64,000 bases of DNA, from positions 1 through 64,000 of the forward strand of contig QIBA01000055.1 of assembly GCA_003225175.1 (NCBI GenBank), in the 5' to 3' direction. Under the pieces are notes generated by a model that had not been told where the DNA came from, ran no database searches, and saw only the letters and a list, made by a program, of their open reading frames with translations. The translations under genes and the position numbers were made by a program. Source of the DNA: Acidobacteriota bacterium. Lineage in GTDB: Bacteria > Acidobacteriota > Terriglobia > Terriglobales > Acidobacteriaceae. Positions 17,633 through 25,926 of the stretch are shown here, piece by piece (within the stretch, counting starts at the first letter, position 1; each line of letters begins with the position of its first letter).

Positions 17633-18114
17633 GTGTTGTACTTGGTCCCGTCCAATGCTGTTCCTTCGCTCTTGGTATACACGTCGAAGACGTTTTGTCC
17701 GCCCCAGGATGTGGAATCAGGATCGTCCTGGTTAGAACGCATTCCCCATTCGGTATTTCCCGTGGTGGGATCTACTGGAATACGGCGCAGGAAGCGCAGC
17801 TTCTTGCCTTGCACATCTACGCCGTCCACGAGAGTCTGCAGATCGGGTGGATAATTCAGGCTATCGACTTTAGTTTGGAAGGCTCCACGGTCGGCGGCGT
17901 CTTTGTAACGATCAATCGCGTCCCGCATCTCCCAAAGATCGCGTCGCAACTCGATTTCTTTGTCGCGCTTCACGCGCACGCGAACGATAGGCACCGCAGC
18001 ACCTGCAAGCAGGCCGATGATCGATATCGCGATGATAAGTTCGATCAGCGTGAGGCCGCGAGTGCTTCCCCCAGGAGTGCTTCCCAAGACGCGTCGCCTG
18101 AAAGCTCGATGCAT
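17626..18114 (-). CDS. GspG-like pseudopilin
   Basis: A 162-residue prepilin with a longer leader; G-LTLIELIIAISIIG is the peptidase site and membrane helix. The head domain reads ELRRDLWEMRDAIDRYKDAAD, then DLQTLVDG, FLRRIPVDPTTGNTEWG and a C-terminal DGTKYNTW shared with the two following genes. The common ending implies all three arose by tandem duplication. It begins 10 bp after the secretin stop, so translation is probably coupled. It would be a subunit of the same pseudopilus; which is the major subunit cannot be told. Confidence 0.9.
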   Translation of the reverse strand: MHRAFRRRVLGSTPGGSTRGLTLIELIIAISIIGLLAGAAVPIVRVRVKRDKEIELRRDLWEMRDAIDRYKDAADRGAFQTKVDSLNYPPDLQTLVDGVDVQGKKLRFLRRIPVDPTTGNTEWGMRSNQDDPDSTSWGGQNVFDVYTKSEGTALDGTKYNTW

Positions 18115-18124
18115 GACGTCAACC

Positions 18125-20530
18125 CTACTGAACCTTCACTGTCATCTGCGAACCCAGCACTTGTATCGGCTGCTGTTGGCTGTTTCTTGCCCCAGGACGA
18201 GTGATGCTAAGCACGGTGTCGCCAGGTTGCTTCGCCTGAAGCGTTACCATAAAGACGGTGCCCTGCCCACTGACCCCGCCTGAACCTGGCGGACGCGAAG
18301 CCGAAGCAACCAGAGTTCCTGTGTTGACATCATCCCGATTGACAAGCGCGACTGGCTGTCCGTCTTTGGTGAGGAAGTCGCCATTGTCGATTTTCACTAC
18401 CGAAAGATGCTTGGGATCATAGGTGATCTGGAGCGGAACGGAAGCCACGTCGGTGCCACCGTTCATGGTCACCCCCACAGTGAAGGTCCCGCCGTTCGTC
18501 GTAGTGATCGATGGAGGATCGAAACGAAATAGAGCCTGGGTCGAGGGCGTGCTGGCGACTTGTGGGAGAGCCTGAGAGCTCGACGGTTGCACCGAAGCTG
18601 TTGCCGCTGGATTCACAGTCTGTGGCGGGGGAGCCTGGACTCCACCGACCGTAGAAGCAGGCGTGGCCGCAGCGCTACTCGCCGGAGTCGCGGTCCTTGG
18701 CGGTTGCAGCTGACTTTGCGGTTGGGGCGACTCGCCTTGCCCACCCCGGCCGGGCCGGTTCGGTGCGAGGCGTAGTTCAATTCCGCTGTCGGTCCCGACA
18801 TCAATCGGGCGCAGGTTCAAGTCGCTGACATCCTGGTCCCGCACCAGGTGCGGAATCATTATGAATACAACTTCATTCTTCGTATGATCGATCTTTTCAC
18901 TGCCGAAGATATACTTCAGTATAGGAATTTGGCCCAATCCGGGAATGCCGGTGAAGCTTTTTTGATCTTGATCCTCGAAAATACCGCCCATCAGATTCAC
19001 TTCGCCTTCGCGTAAACGAATCTGATGATCAATCTTGCGCTGGCTGATCACCGGCTGGTCAATTCCTCCGATTGAGACGGTATTGGTTTGGGACGATATG
19101 TCCATCGTCACTTTCAAAGTGACATCACCATTCAAGTGCACAGTTGGTTGAACATCGATATTCACGCCGACGTCGAGATACTGGAATTGCGTGTTCACCA
19201 GCGGATTGATACCAACACCGCCGATGCCCGGCTGAAATGATCCAGTAGCGATGGGAATGCGCGAGCCGATCTTTAGCGATGCTTTCTGGCCATCCGATGC
19301 TCGGATCTCCGGGTTCTGCAGGAGTTTGGTATCGGAATCGTTCAATAAAGCATTGAGTTGAGCTTGCGGGACACTTACCGCAAAATCCGTGGCGTTCAAA
19401 TTCTTGAAGGTATTGAGAGTCAGGCCGTTGTTAGTGGTAGTGGTTGATTGTCCATTGGTGTTGTTCGGGTTCGTGGTAGTAGTCTGCCCGGGCGGAATAA
19501 GCTGAACTCCGATGGGTCCATTCGCCAAAGAAGGAGTAAATCCGAGGTTGCGAATTCTCTCTTTTGAGACTTGGAGAATAGCCACGTCAACGACGACTTC
19601 TGCGCGCGACTTATCCAGATCGCTGACAATCTTCTCCGCGAGAGCAACTCTGTCCGGCGAGGAACGCACTACAATGGCGTTTTCGGCCGCGATCGGCTGC
19701 ACTCGCGTGATGTCCAAAATTGTGCGCAGCGTATTCGCGATGTCCTGAAATTCTGTTTGGCTGGCAGCGTTCGTTAAATAGAAAGTTTTGACGACGCTCT
19801 GATCCAGATCCTTGCGCTTTGTTTGTGTATTCGGAGCAACAAAAATCGTATTCGGCGTCACTGGCCGCCAGAAGGTCCCCGACTGGATGGAGACGATGCT
19901 TAGCGCTTCCTGCAGAGTGACACCGTTCAATTCCAGCGGAGGAAGTTGCCTCGCCACGTAATCTGGATCGAAGAGAATGTTGATGCCGGCCAGCTTGCCG
20001 ATCGTCTGATAAATCGTCTTGCTGTCGCCGGAGATGTGCATGTTGATCGAGAGGTCGTTAATTGGGGCCAGTTGAACTGGTCCCTGTGCCTGCTCGATGC
20101 GTTGGCGGAGGATATCCTCGCGCTTTGGTTCTTGCTGAGTTGTGTTTCCCGCTCCAGCTGCGGCATTGATCTGGGCCTGAGTGCGGGTGATCTCCTGCTG
20201 GGCAATGAAGCTGGAGGCGTCGATCTGCGTTGCTGTCTGGAATTCCTGAAGAGCTTTCTGAAGATCGCCACTCTGGCGCAACTGCTGACCGCGCTTTACA
20301 TGAACAGCCGCTGCCTGGAACTTTAGGCGTTCAAAGGCCGAACGATAGCGTAAGTCCGTCGGCTTCTGTTCATAAGCCGCTTTGTAGGCTTCGTAGGCAG
20401 CGACGTAGTCCTGCCTCGCCTCGGCGTCCTGGCCGTGATGGTAAAGAGACTTGGCTGATTCGGCGACGCTTGTTGAAACTCCCAGGGCACATGCCAGCAG
20501 CAAGAGAGCGCTTCGGGTGCGGATTCTCAA
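18125..20530 (-). CDS. Secretin with N-terminal TPRs and C-terminal cohesin-like domain
   Basis: An outer-membrane pore protein, 801 residues from a TTG at 20530. That start has AAGGAG at 20535-20540 and leads straight into a signal peptide (RIRTRSALLLLACALGVSTS); longer frames up to 20908 lack one. Residues ~25-130 are TPR-like helices, followed by the secretin/TonB short domain (INDLSINMHISGDSKTIYQTIGKLAGINILFDPDY split by the fold), an N1-type domain, and the secretin beta-barrel (VPQAQLNALLNDSDTKLLQNPEIRASDGQ, then VGVNIDVQPTVH). After a Pro/Gln/Ser-rich linker the last ~130 residues form a cohesin-like beta domain. It heads an operon with three pilin-like genes. Confidence 0.9.
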   Translation of the reverse strand: MRIRTRSALLLLACALGVSTSVAESAKSLYHHGQDAEARQDYVAAYEAYKAAYEQKPTDLRYRSAFERLKFQAAAVHVKRGQQLRQSGDLQKALQEFQTATQIDASSFIAQQEITRTQAQINAAAGAGNTTQQEPKREDILRQRIEQAQGPVQLAPINDLSINMHISGDSKTIYQTIGKLAGINILFDPDYVARQLPPLELNGVTLQEALSIVSIQSGTFWRPVTPNTIFVAPNTQTKRKDLDQSVVKTFYLTNAASQTEFQDIANTLRTILDITRVQPIAAENAIVVRSSPDRVALAEKIVSDLDKSRAEVVVDVAILQVSKERIRNLGFTPSLANGPIGVQLIPPGQTTTTNPNNTNGQSTTTTNNGLTLNTFKNLNATDFAVSVPQAQLNALLNDSDTKLLQNPEIRASDGQKASLKIGSRIPIATGSFQPGIGGVGINPLVNTQFQYLDVGVNIDVQPTVHLNGDVTLKVTMDISSQTNTVSIGGIDQPVISQRKIDHQIRLREGEVNLMGGIFEDQDQKSFTGIPGLGQIPILKYIFGSEKIDHTKNEVVFIMIPHLVRDQDVSDLNLRPIDVGTDSGIELRLAPNRPGRGGQGESPQPQSQLQPPRTATPASSAAATPASTVGGVQAPPPQTVNPAATASVQPSSSQALPQVASTPSTQALFRFDPPSITTTNGGTFTVGVTMNGGTDVASVPLQITYDPKHLSVVKIDNGDFLTKDGQPVALVNRDDVNTGTLVASASRPPGSGGVSGQGTVFMVTLQAKQPGDTVLSITRPGARNSQQQPIQVLGSQMTVKVQ

Positions 20531-20687
20531 ACCTACTCCTTCGAGCAAAGTTTTTGGACCATTCGTCCAAAACCGGTCCTGTCGTGAGCGGCAGCTGAAA
20601 GGGGAATCTAAAAATACCAGACCGCAGGCGGCGCGCAAAGCGGGAGCCCTTGCCTCCGGACCTCGCAAGTCACTGTGGCTAGGCCAC

Positions 20688-20716
20688 TTGAGACCCGCGG
20701 AATTGCCGATTATAGC
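20688..20716 (+). promoter_or_regulatory. Probable sigma70-type promoter for smpB
   Basis: TTGAGA (20688-20693) and TATAGC (20711-20716) are separated by exactly 17 bases. The expected transcript start near 20723 would give smpB a leader of about 76 bases. The boxes differ from consensus at two positions each. Confidence 0.5.
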
Positions 20717-20798
20717 ATTGGAACGAAGACCTACCTCGGGCTTGCAGCAATTCTTGCATGTTACGATTTGAGATTGTCCTTCTCTCGGAATTACTTTC

Positions 20799-21323
20799 AT
20801 GGCTCGCTCCGCTGTGCAGACCAAACCCGAAAAGTCAAAGAACGTAAAGCGGGACCCGGTAGCATCGGGCGAGCGCAATGCCGCGGTCAATCGGGCCGCC
20901 TCACACAAATACTTTCTGCTGGAGAAATTCGAAGCCGGACTCCTTCTGCGTGGGACAGAGGTTAAATCGATTCGCTCGGGCCAGGTTCAGCTCAAAGACG
21001 CTTACGGATTGGTGAAGGACGGAGAAGCGTGGCTCCTGAATGCGCATATTGGACCATATGAGCACGGGAACATCTTTAATCACGAGCCGCTCCGCACCCG
21101 CAAGCTGCTGCTTCATCGCGAGGAAATTCGCAAACTTATCGGCAAGACGCAGCAAAAGGGGCTCACTCTCATCCCAACCCGCGTTTACTTTCGCAACGGC
21201 AAAGCCAAGATCGAACTGGCCCTCGCCCGCGGGAAACAGGAATGGGACAAACGCGAAACTGAGCGGCGCCGGACAGCCGATAAAGAAGCACGCGAAGCGA
21301 TCGCGCGCAGCCGTCGCGCTTGA
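20799..21323 (+). CDS. smpB: SsrA-binding protein SmpB
   Basis: A 174-residue SmpB, the partner of tmRNA in rescue of stalled ribosomes. The oligonucleotide-binding barrel shows NRAASHKYFLLEKFEAGLLL, GTEVKSIRSGQVQLKDAY, and the IGPYEHGNIFNHEPLRTRKLLLHREEI block. The basic C-terminal tail (KQEWDKRETERRRTADKEA), which enters the decoding site, is intact. The N-terminal ~30 residues are an extra Lys-rich extension compared with short SmpB proteins. No ssrA gene is visible nearby. A family A palindrome follows the stop codon by a few bases and could end the transcript. Confidence 0.97.
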   Translation: MARSAVQTKPEKSKNVKRDPVASGERNAAVNRAASHKYFLLEKFEAGLLLRGTEVKSIRSGQVQLKDAYGLVKDGEAWLLNAHIGPYEHGNIFNHEPLRTRKLLLHREEIRKLIGKTQQKGLTLIPTRVYFRNGKAKIELALARGKQEWDKRETERRRTADKEAREAIARSRRA

Positions 21324-21328
21324 CGGTG

Positions 21329-21350
21329 TAGAGACGCAGCATGCTGCGTC
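21329..21350. repeat. Family A palindrome, copy 2
   Basis: GACGCAGCATGCTGCGTC at 21333-21350 is a perfect 18-bp palindrome, flanked on the left by the family A outer bases TAGA. It lies six bases after the smpB stop and upstream of pepA, where it could act as a terminator for smpB or an RNA end-protecting hairpin. Confidence 0.85.
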
Positions 21351-21403
21351 TTGTACCGGAATCTCCACACATTTTGAGATTAGCTCTGGAGAAAAACGAA
21401 ATA

Positions 21404-22906
21404 ATGAAATTTGATCTGGCCATCAAGAACGCTGCCGATGTTCAAACCGATTGTCTGGTGATTCCGGTCGTTGACAAAGGTGAGAAGGATAAATCTCAAG
21501 CCGCCGTACTCAGCCCGGAAAAACCCTTTCAGGAGGCAGCACAAGAGCTCATCGCATCCGGCGAGCTGACCGGTAAAGCTCTCGAGTTGGCGATGCTGTA
21601 TCGTCCTTCCGGTATCAAAGCGAAACGAGTGTTGCTTGTTGGCGGCGGCAAGGAGAAGAAATTCAGCCCGAACGATCTCCGCAAGATCGCGGGAGCCGCA
21701 GCCCGCCACCTGAAGTCGCGAAACATTCGCAATGTTGCGATCGCGCTTCCTGGGCCGGTGCACTTTCATGCCGACAATGCCGTACGCGCCTCAGTCATCG
21801 GCACACTCATCGGCGACTTCGATCCGGACATCTATAAGAGCGATCGCAAGGATCAGCGGCTTGAATCACTCACGGTTGTGGCCCCATCAGGCAGCGACGA
21901 AAAGCTCCTGCGCGCTGCGCTGGAAGAAGGACGCATCATCGGGGAATCCCAGAACTTCACTCGCGAACTGGTGAACGAACCTAGTAACCGTCTCACACCG
22001 ATGATGCTTGCGGATCGTGCGCGGAGGATGGCAGCCGAAACTGGTTTGCAGTGCGAGGTGCTCGGTCCCGATGAGATCAGGGCTCTGAAAATGGGCGCTT
22101 TCTGGGGCGTTGCCCAAGGTTCCGACGAGCCGCCGGCGCTCATCGTGCTGAAATATGCGCCCTCAAGCGCCCCAGCTGAGCCCGTTTTGGGACTGGTGGG
22201 CAAGGCAATCACCTTCGACACCGGCGGAATCTCGATCAAACCGGCGGACGGCATGGAAAAGATGAAATATGACATGGCGGGCGGTGCCACGATGCTCGGG
22301 GCCATGCGAGCCATCGCTCAGCTGAAGCCAAAGGTGAAGGTGAATGCAGTGATCTGCGCCTCGGAGAACATGCCGTCAGGTAAAGCTCAGAAACCAGGCG
22401 ATGTGCAGATTGCAATGTCAGGCAAGTCGATTGAGATCATTAACACGGACGCTGAGGGACGGTTGGTCCTTGCCGACGGTCTGACGTATGCTCGTACCAA
22501 ATTGGGATGCACGCATCTTGTGGATGCGGCCACGCTCACTGGCGCCTGCGTGGTCGCGCTGGCGATGGTGAATGCCGGCATCTTTGCGAATGATGACGTT
22601 ATGTATGAGCGCTTTGAGAAGGCACGTCATCAAGCCGGGGAAAAAATGTGGCGTCTGCCCCTCGACGATGAGTATCGCGACATGATCAAGTCCAGCATCG
22701 CCGATATCGTGAACAGCGGAGGCCGCTACGGCGGAGCTGTAACCGCCGCGATGTTCCTGAAGGAGTTTGTCGAAGACAAACCCTGGATTCATCTCGACAT
22801 CGCAGGCACTGCCTGGGTGGATGAGGCAAAACCCTTCATTGCCAAGGGGCCATCAGGAATCGCCGTAAGAAGTTTGATTGAGTTCGTGCGCGGCTTCGCT
22901 GCGTAA
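21404..22906 (+). CDS. pepA: Cytosol (leucyl) aminopeptidase
   Basis: A 500-residue M17 leucyl aminopeptidase from the ATG at 21404; the in-frame sequence before it crosses the repeat and is not coding. The N-terminal macro-like domain is followed by the catalytic domain. The metal-binding and catalytic blocks are intact: VGKAITFDTGGISIKP with the active-site Lys, YDMAGGATMLGAM, and the family signature NTDAEGRLVLADGLTYA. The enzyme is a cytoplasmic hexamer with two divalent metals that removes N-terminal residues from peptides; some homologues also bind DNA. It is flanked by two family A repeats. It appears to be a single-gene transcript. Confidence 0.96.
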   Translation: MKFDLAIKNAADVQTDCLVIPVVDKGEKDKSQAAVLSPEKPFQEAAQELIASGELTGKALELAMLYRPSGIKAKRVLLVGGGKEKKFSPNDLRKIAGAAARHLKSRNIRNVAIALPGPVHFHADNAVRASVIGTLIGDFDPDIYKSDRKDQRLESLTVVAPSGSDEKLLRAALEEGRIIGESQNFTRELVNEPSNRLTPMMLADRARRMAAETGLQCEVLGPDEIRALKMGAFWGVAQGSDEPPALIVLKYAPSSAPAEPVLGLVGKAITFDTGGISIKPADGMEKMKYDMAGGATMLGAMRAIAQLKPKVKVNAVICASENMPSGKAQKPGDVQIAMSGKSIEIINTDAEGRLVLADGLTYARTKLGCTHLVDAATLTGACVVALAMVNAGIFANDDVMYERFEKARHQAGEKMWRLPLDDEYRDMIKSSIADIVNSGGRYGGAVTAAMFLKEFVEDKPWIHLDIAGTAWVDEAKPFIAKGPSGIAVRSLIEFVRGFAA

Positions 22907-22916
22907 GCGTCCATGC

Positions 22917-22946
22917 TAGAGACGCCCGCTGCGGCTGGCGTCTCTA
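22917..22946. repeat. Family A inverted repeat, copy 3
   Basis: TAGAGACGCC at 22917-22926 and its exact complement GGCGTCTCTA at 22937-22946 enclose a ten-base loop. The outer arms match the other family A copies while the centre differs. It sits eleven bases past the pepA stop, between converging genes, a position suited to transcription termination. Confidence 0.8.
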
Positions 22947-22971
22947 CGGCAGGATGGACTTCACAAGGCGC

Positions 22972-23550
22972 CTACGGCTTCTTTGACTGCTTGGCCGCGG
23001 CCTCTACATCGCTCTTGAAATTCTCAAGGAGTGGTGGATCCTTGCCGCCGAGACCGTCATCTTCAGTTTTGCGCCAGATCCTTGGTCCTTCCTCCCCTTC
23101 ATGCGCTGCATAAACAGCCAAGTAGTCGCTGGGAGGACCTGCTTCAGCACCAATAGCCGGACCAATTCCGACACCTGGCATTCGGCGTGTTCTTCCGGTT
23201 GGATCAATGGACCCGGTCTCAACGTGAATTCCCCCGTTGGCTGAAGCAAGACGCCCTGCGCGCACCGCAATCAGAAGCTCGGCTTGTCGCGGATCAATGG
23301 TGATCGCGTATCGATTCCACTTCCTGAGGGCACCACTTAGATTGGCAAGAGCCTGACGATCTTCCGGCAGGATGTTCGCCGAAACAAACGCGTGAGTTTC
23401 CCATTCACCGAGAAATCCGCCAGCCGTCTCAAAGCCCAAGGCTACGTAGCGTGCCTGAAGCAACAGAGCCGAGAGTTTTGGCTCTCTTGCATTGCCCTGA
23501 TTCGAAAAAACAAAAACTGAGACAAGCAGAGCGGCGCCAAATTTGCGCAT
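22972..23550 (-). CDS. Secreted protein of unknown function
   Basis: A 192-residue protein with a signal peptide (about residues 1-22, MRKFGAALLVSVFVFSNQGNA). The body includes ALLLQARYVALGFETAGGFL, RYAITIDPRQAELLIAVRAGR and a Gly/Pro-rich stretch GVGIGPAIGAEAGPPSDYLAVY; the last ~35 residues are charged. The DPRQAELLIAVR part recalls acidobacterial exported proteins that carry a short conserved repeat, but I do not recognise a named family. It is read toward pepA, with family A repeats on both sides. The start is supported by GGAACTCC only in weak form. Confidence 0.7.
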   Translation of the reverse strand: MRKFGAALLVSVFVFSNQGNAREPKLSALLLQARYVALGFETAGGFLGEWETHAFVSANILPEDRQALANLSGALRKWNRYAITIDPRQAELLIAVRAGRLASANGGIHVETGSIDPTGRTRRMPGVGIGPAIGAEAGPPSDYLAVYAAHEGEEGPRIWRKTEDDGLGGKDPPLLENFKSDVEAAAKQSKKP

Positions 23551-23653
23551 AGAGGAACTCCCGTGGGCGAAGAGTCTACCCTAACTTCCAGGTCAGAACC
23601 CATGAATCACGGAAAGTTTCGGTCGAACTATTTGGGTGCTGCAGTGCTCATGA

Positions 23654-23680
23654 TAGAGACGCTGCATGCTGCGTCTCTCT
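23654..23680. repeat. Family A inverted repeat, copy 4
   Basis: TAGAGACGC at 23654-23662 and GCGTCTCT at 23671-23678 flank TGCATGCT. It separates the start of the secreted protein gene and the stop of argS, both on the minus strand, and lies about 36 bases past the argS stop. Confidence 0.8.
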
Positions 23681-23715
23681 ACAAGGCAGACTGCGTCTGC
23701 GAGTTCGCCGGCAGC

Positions 23716-25653
23716 TCACATCACGTCTGGCGCCTCGATTCCCAAAATAGAGAGTGTCCTCACCAGCTCACGTCGAACCACGGCAGCTGTTGCCAGGAGG
23801 AGGGACTTGCGAGCTACGTCTTCTTCCGTGAGTATGTGATGCCGGTGGTAGAAGTTGTTGAACAGCTGGCCGAGTTGAAATGCGTACTTCGCCAGATAGG
23901 CCGGCTCGGTGGTTGAGATACATTGATCCACCATCAAGGAGAATTTGCCCGCTGTGAGCCATAGCTCCCAGATATCGTCTTCTGCCTCGAGCATCGCTCC
24001 CCAGGCAGGATTGAACCTCTGCAAGCTCTCTTCCGCAGAAGTTCCGGCTTTCCGAAAGATACTTGACACGCGAACGATCGCATACTGAACATATGGTCCC
24101 GTCTCGCCTTCAAAGCTGAGTGCGTCTTTAAAGTCGAAGGCAATCAACGCACCCTTCGTGAACTTAAGCATGAAGTAGCGCAGTGCACCGACCGAGATCT
24201 GCGTTGCAATCTGCTTACGCTCGTGTTCGCCGCGTTCGGGATGCCGGGCGTCCACTTCCTTCTGCGCCGACGCGATCAGCGCATCCAGCAGATCGTCAGC
24301 TTTAACCCCGAAGCCCTTGCGACCTGAGACTTCGATGTAAGCTCGCTTGCGATCCTCTTCCGAAACGTCGTACCCAAGCTCGATCGCGCAACGCGGAGTG
24401 AGAGCCACCATCTCATAGGAGAAATGCGTATAGTGCGCTGCCTGGTCTGCATAACCCAAAGCCCGCAGAGCTTCGATGACATTGTTCTGCGGATCCGATT
24501 GGCGCGAGTCGATCACGTTATAAATTTCGCTCACGCCACCGAAGTGGGGATGATCTTTCTCGCCACTCTCGGATGACATCCAACACTCCTGTCCATCGGG
24601 ATACCGATAGAAGCGTCGATATCCAAAATCTCGACCGAGCAATCCGAATTTCCAGAGGTGATACGCGATGTCCTTGCCAACATAAGTGACGGTTCCATTC
24701 GAGCGCACGATCACCTTGTCGTCTTCTTCTGTGTTTTCGCCTCCCGAAGCCGAGCTGCGCTTCATCACCCAACAGCCTTTGTTCTTGCCATCCGTCTCCA
24801 GACGCAACACGCCCTTCTGCTTTAATTGCTCGAATGCCAGTTCCCAGAAGTGGAGGTGAAGAATCTCGCTTTCGCGTGGCAGAAAGTCATAAACAATGCC
24901 TAACCGCTGCATCGTTTCCAGATGGCGTTTCAAGATTGCGGTTGAAATCAGATCGGCGAGCCGGGCGGTCTCGTTGCCGTCAGCTTCGAGTTTGTGCAGG
25001 GTGTCCAGACGAATCTGCTTGTGCACTGAATCTTCTTCGTACCATTGTGAAACGCGGGCGTAGAGGTCCCAGCAGTAGTAATCAAAACGGGGAGCACGGG
25101 TGAGTGCTTCGACCTCCGAATACGTCTTCCGCTCGAGCTGCTCGAAGCCTACAACGACATCTGCAACCTGCGCTCCTGTGTTGTCGATGTAGTTCTGCAC
25201 ATCCACCGGATGCGACGCCTCACGAAGTAGGCGCACGAAGGTGTCGCCAAGAATTGCATTGCGCAGATGTCCAATGTGCGCGGCCTTGTTGGGATTAATG
25301 CTGGTGTGCTCGACTAGAATTTTGTCCTTCGGAGTAGCAGGACAGCGATCTCGCGACAGCATCTGGCGAATAAATTCACTGCGATCCACACGGGCGTTGA
25401 TGTAACCTGCACCCGCAAGCTCAAAGACTTTGAATCCGGGAACACCTCCCAGGCCACTGACAATCTCTTCAGCGGCTTTGCGGGGAGGCTTTCGCAGACG
25501 CTTCGCGAGTTCGAAAGCCAATGGCAGCGCAAACTCACCGAAAGCAATCTTCGGGGGCTGTTCCATTACGATATTCGGCAGGTCTAGCTGATACTTAGCG
25601 CGCAGAAGTGCACGCACGCGCTCGGCAAGGTTTTGTTGGAAGTGAAGGTACAA
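23716..25653 (-). CDS. argS: Arginyl-tRNA synthetase
   Basis: A class I synthetase of 645 residues. The N-terminal additional domain recognising the tRNA elbow comes first; the HIGH motif appears in NPNKAAHIGHLRNAILGD near residue 125. The KMSKS-equivalent is relaxed to SGRKGFGVKADDLLD, as usual in ArgRS. The C-terminal DALR anticodon-binding domain ends in a Met a few residues after LSILGIEAPDV, matching the family's end. It charges tRNA-Arg with arginine using ATP in the cytoplasm. The gene stands divergent from metG with about 270 bp between, so two synthetases share an upstream region. Confidence 0.97.
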   Translation of the reverse strand: MYLHFQQNLAERVRALLRAKYQLDLPNIVMEQPPKIAFGEFALPLAFELAKRLRKPPRKAAEEIVSGLGGVPGFKVFELAGAGYINARVDRSEFIRQMLSRDRCPATPKDKILVEHTSINPNKAAHIGHLRNAILGDTFVRLLREASHPVDVQNYIDNTGAQVADVVVGFEQLERKTYSEVEALTRAPRFDYYCWDLYARVSQWYEEDSVHKQIRLDTLHKLEADGNETARLADLISTAILKRHLETMQRLGIVYDFLPRESEILHLHFWELAFEQLKQKGVLRLETDGKNKGCWVMKRSSASGGENTEEDDKVIVRSNGTVTYVGKDIAYHLWKFGLLGRDFGYRRFYRYPDGQECWMSSESGEKDHPHFGGVSEIYNVIDSRQSDPQNNVIEALRALGYADQAAHYTHFSYEMVALTPRCAIELGYDVSEEDRKRAYIEVSGRKGFGVKADDLLDALIASAQKEVDARHPERGEHERKQIATQISVGALRYFMLKFTKGALIAFDFKDALSFEGETGPYVQYAIVRVSSIFRKAGTSAEESLQRFNPAWGAMLEAEDDIWELWLTAGKFSLMVDQCISTTEPAYLAKYAFQLGQLFNNFYHRHHILTEEDVARKSLLLATAAVVRRELVRTLSILGIEAPDVM

Positions 25654-25797
25654 GAATCCTCAGTGGCACTGGCGAGCAGATGCACCGCCCGGAATGTCTC
25701 CCAGCGTGAACGATAAAATCGCGATTATAACAATCGCCTTCTGCTGAACCTCATGGCACCCTCAGACGCACCCTCTAGCGCAATAACGCCCGACAGT

Positions 25798-25826
25798 TTG
25801 ACGCTACCCAATGCACCTCATATGAT
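25798..25826 (+). promoter_or_regulatory. Probable sigma70-type promoter for metG
   Basis: TTGACG (25798-25803) and TATGAT (25821-25826), each one mismatch from consensus, are spaced by exactly 17 bases. The transcript would begin near 25833 and cover metG, the TatD gene and possibly those downstream. The -10 box lies within a small CTCAT-ATG-ATGAG palindrome (25817-25829) that could be a regulator site. Confidence 0.65.
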
Positions 25827-25926
25827 GAGGAATTCCTGTCTTCATCGCTTCCGTAGCGGCAAACCCTAAGCGCCGGAGACTCTCACAACACGGCGTGAAG
25901 TGCCCGTGCCACAAAATCTGGTCAGC

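Noticed and set aside
22972-23550. Assigning the secreted 192-residue protein to a named family
   Set aside because: The resemblance to other acidobacterial exported proteins is too vague to name a function.
25753-25869. Short plus-strand frame of 38 codons upstream of metG
   Set aside because: It overlaps the good metG promoter and has no ribosome site, so it is unlikely to be a leader peptide.
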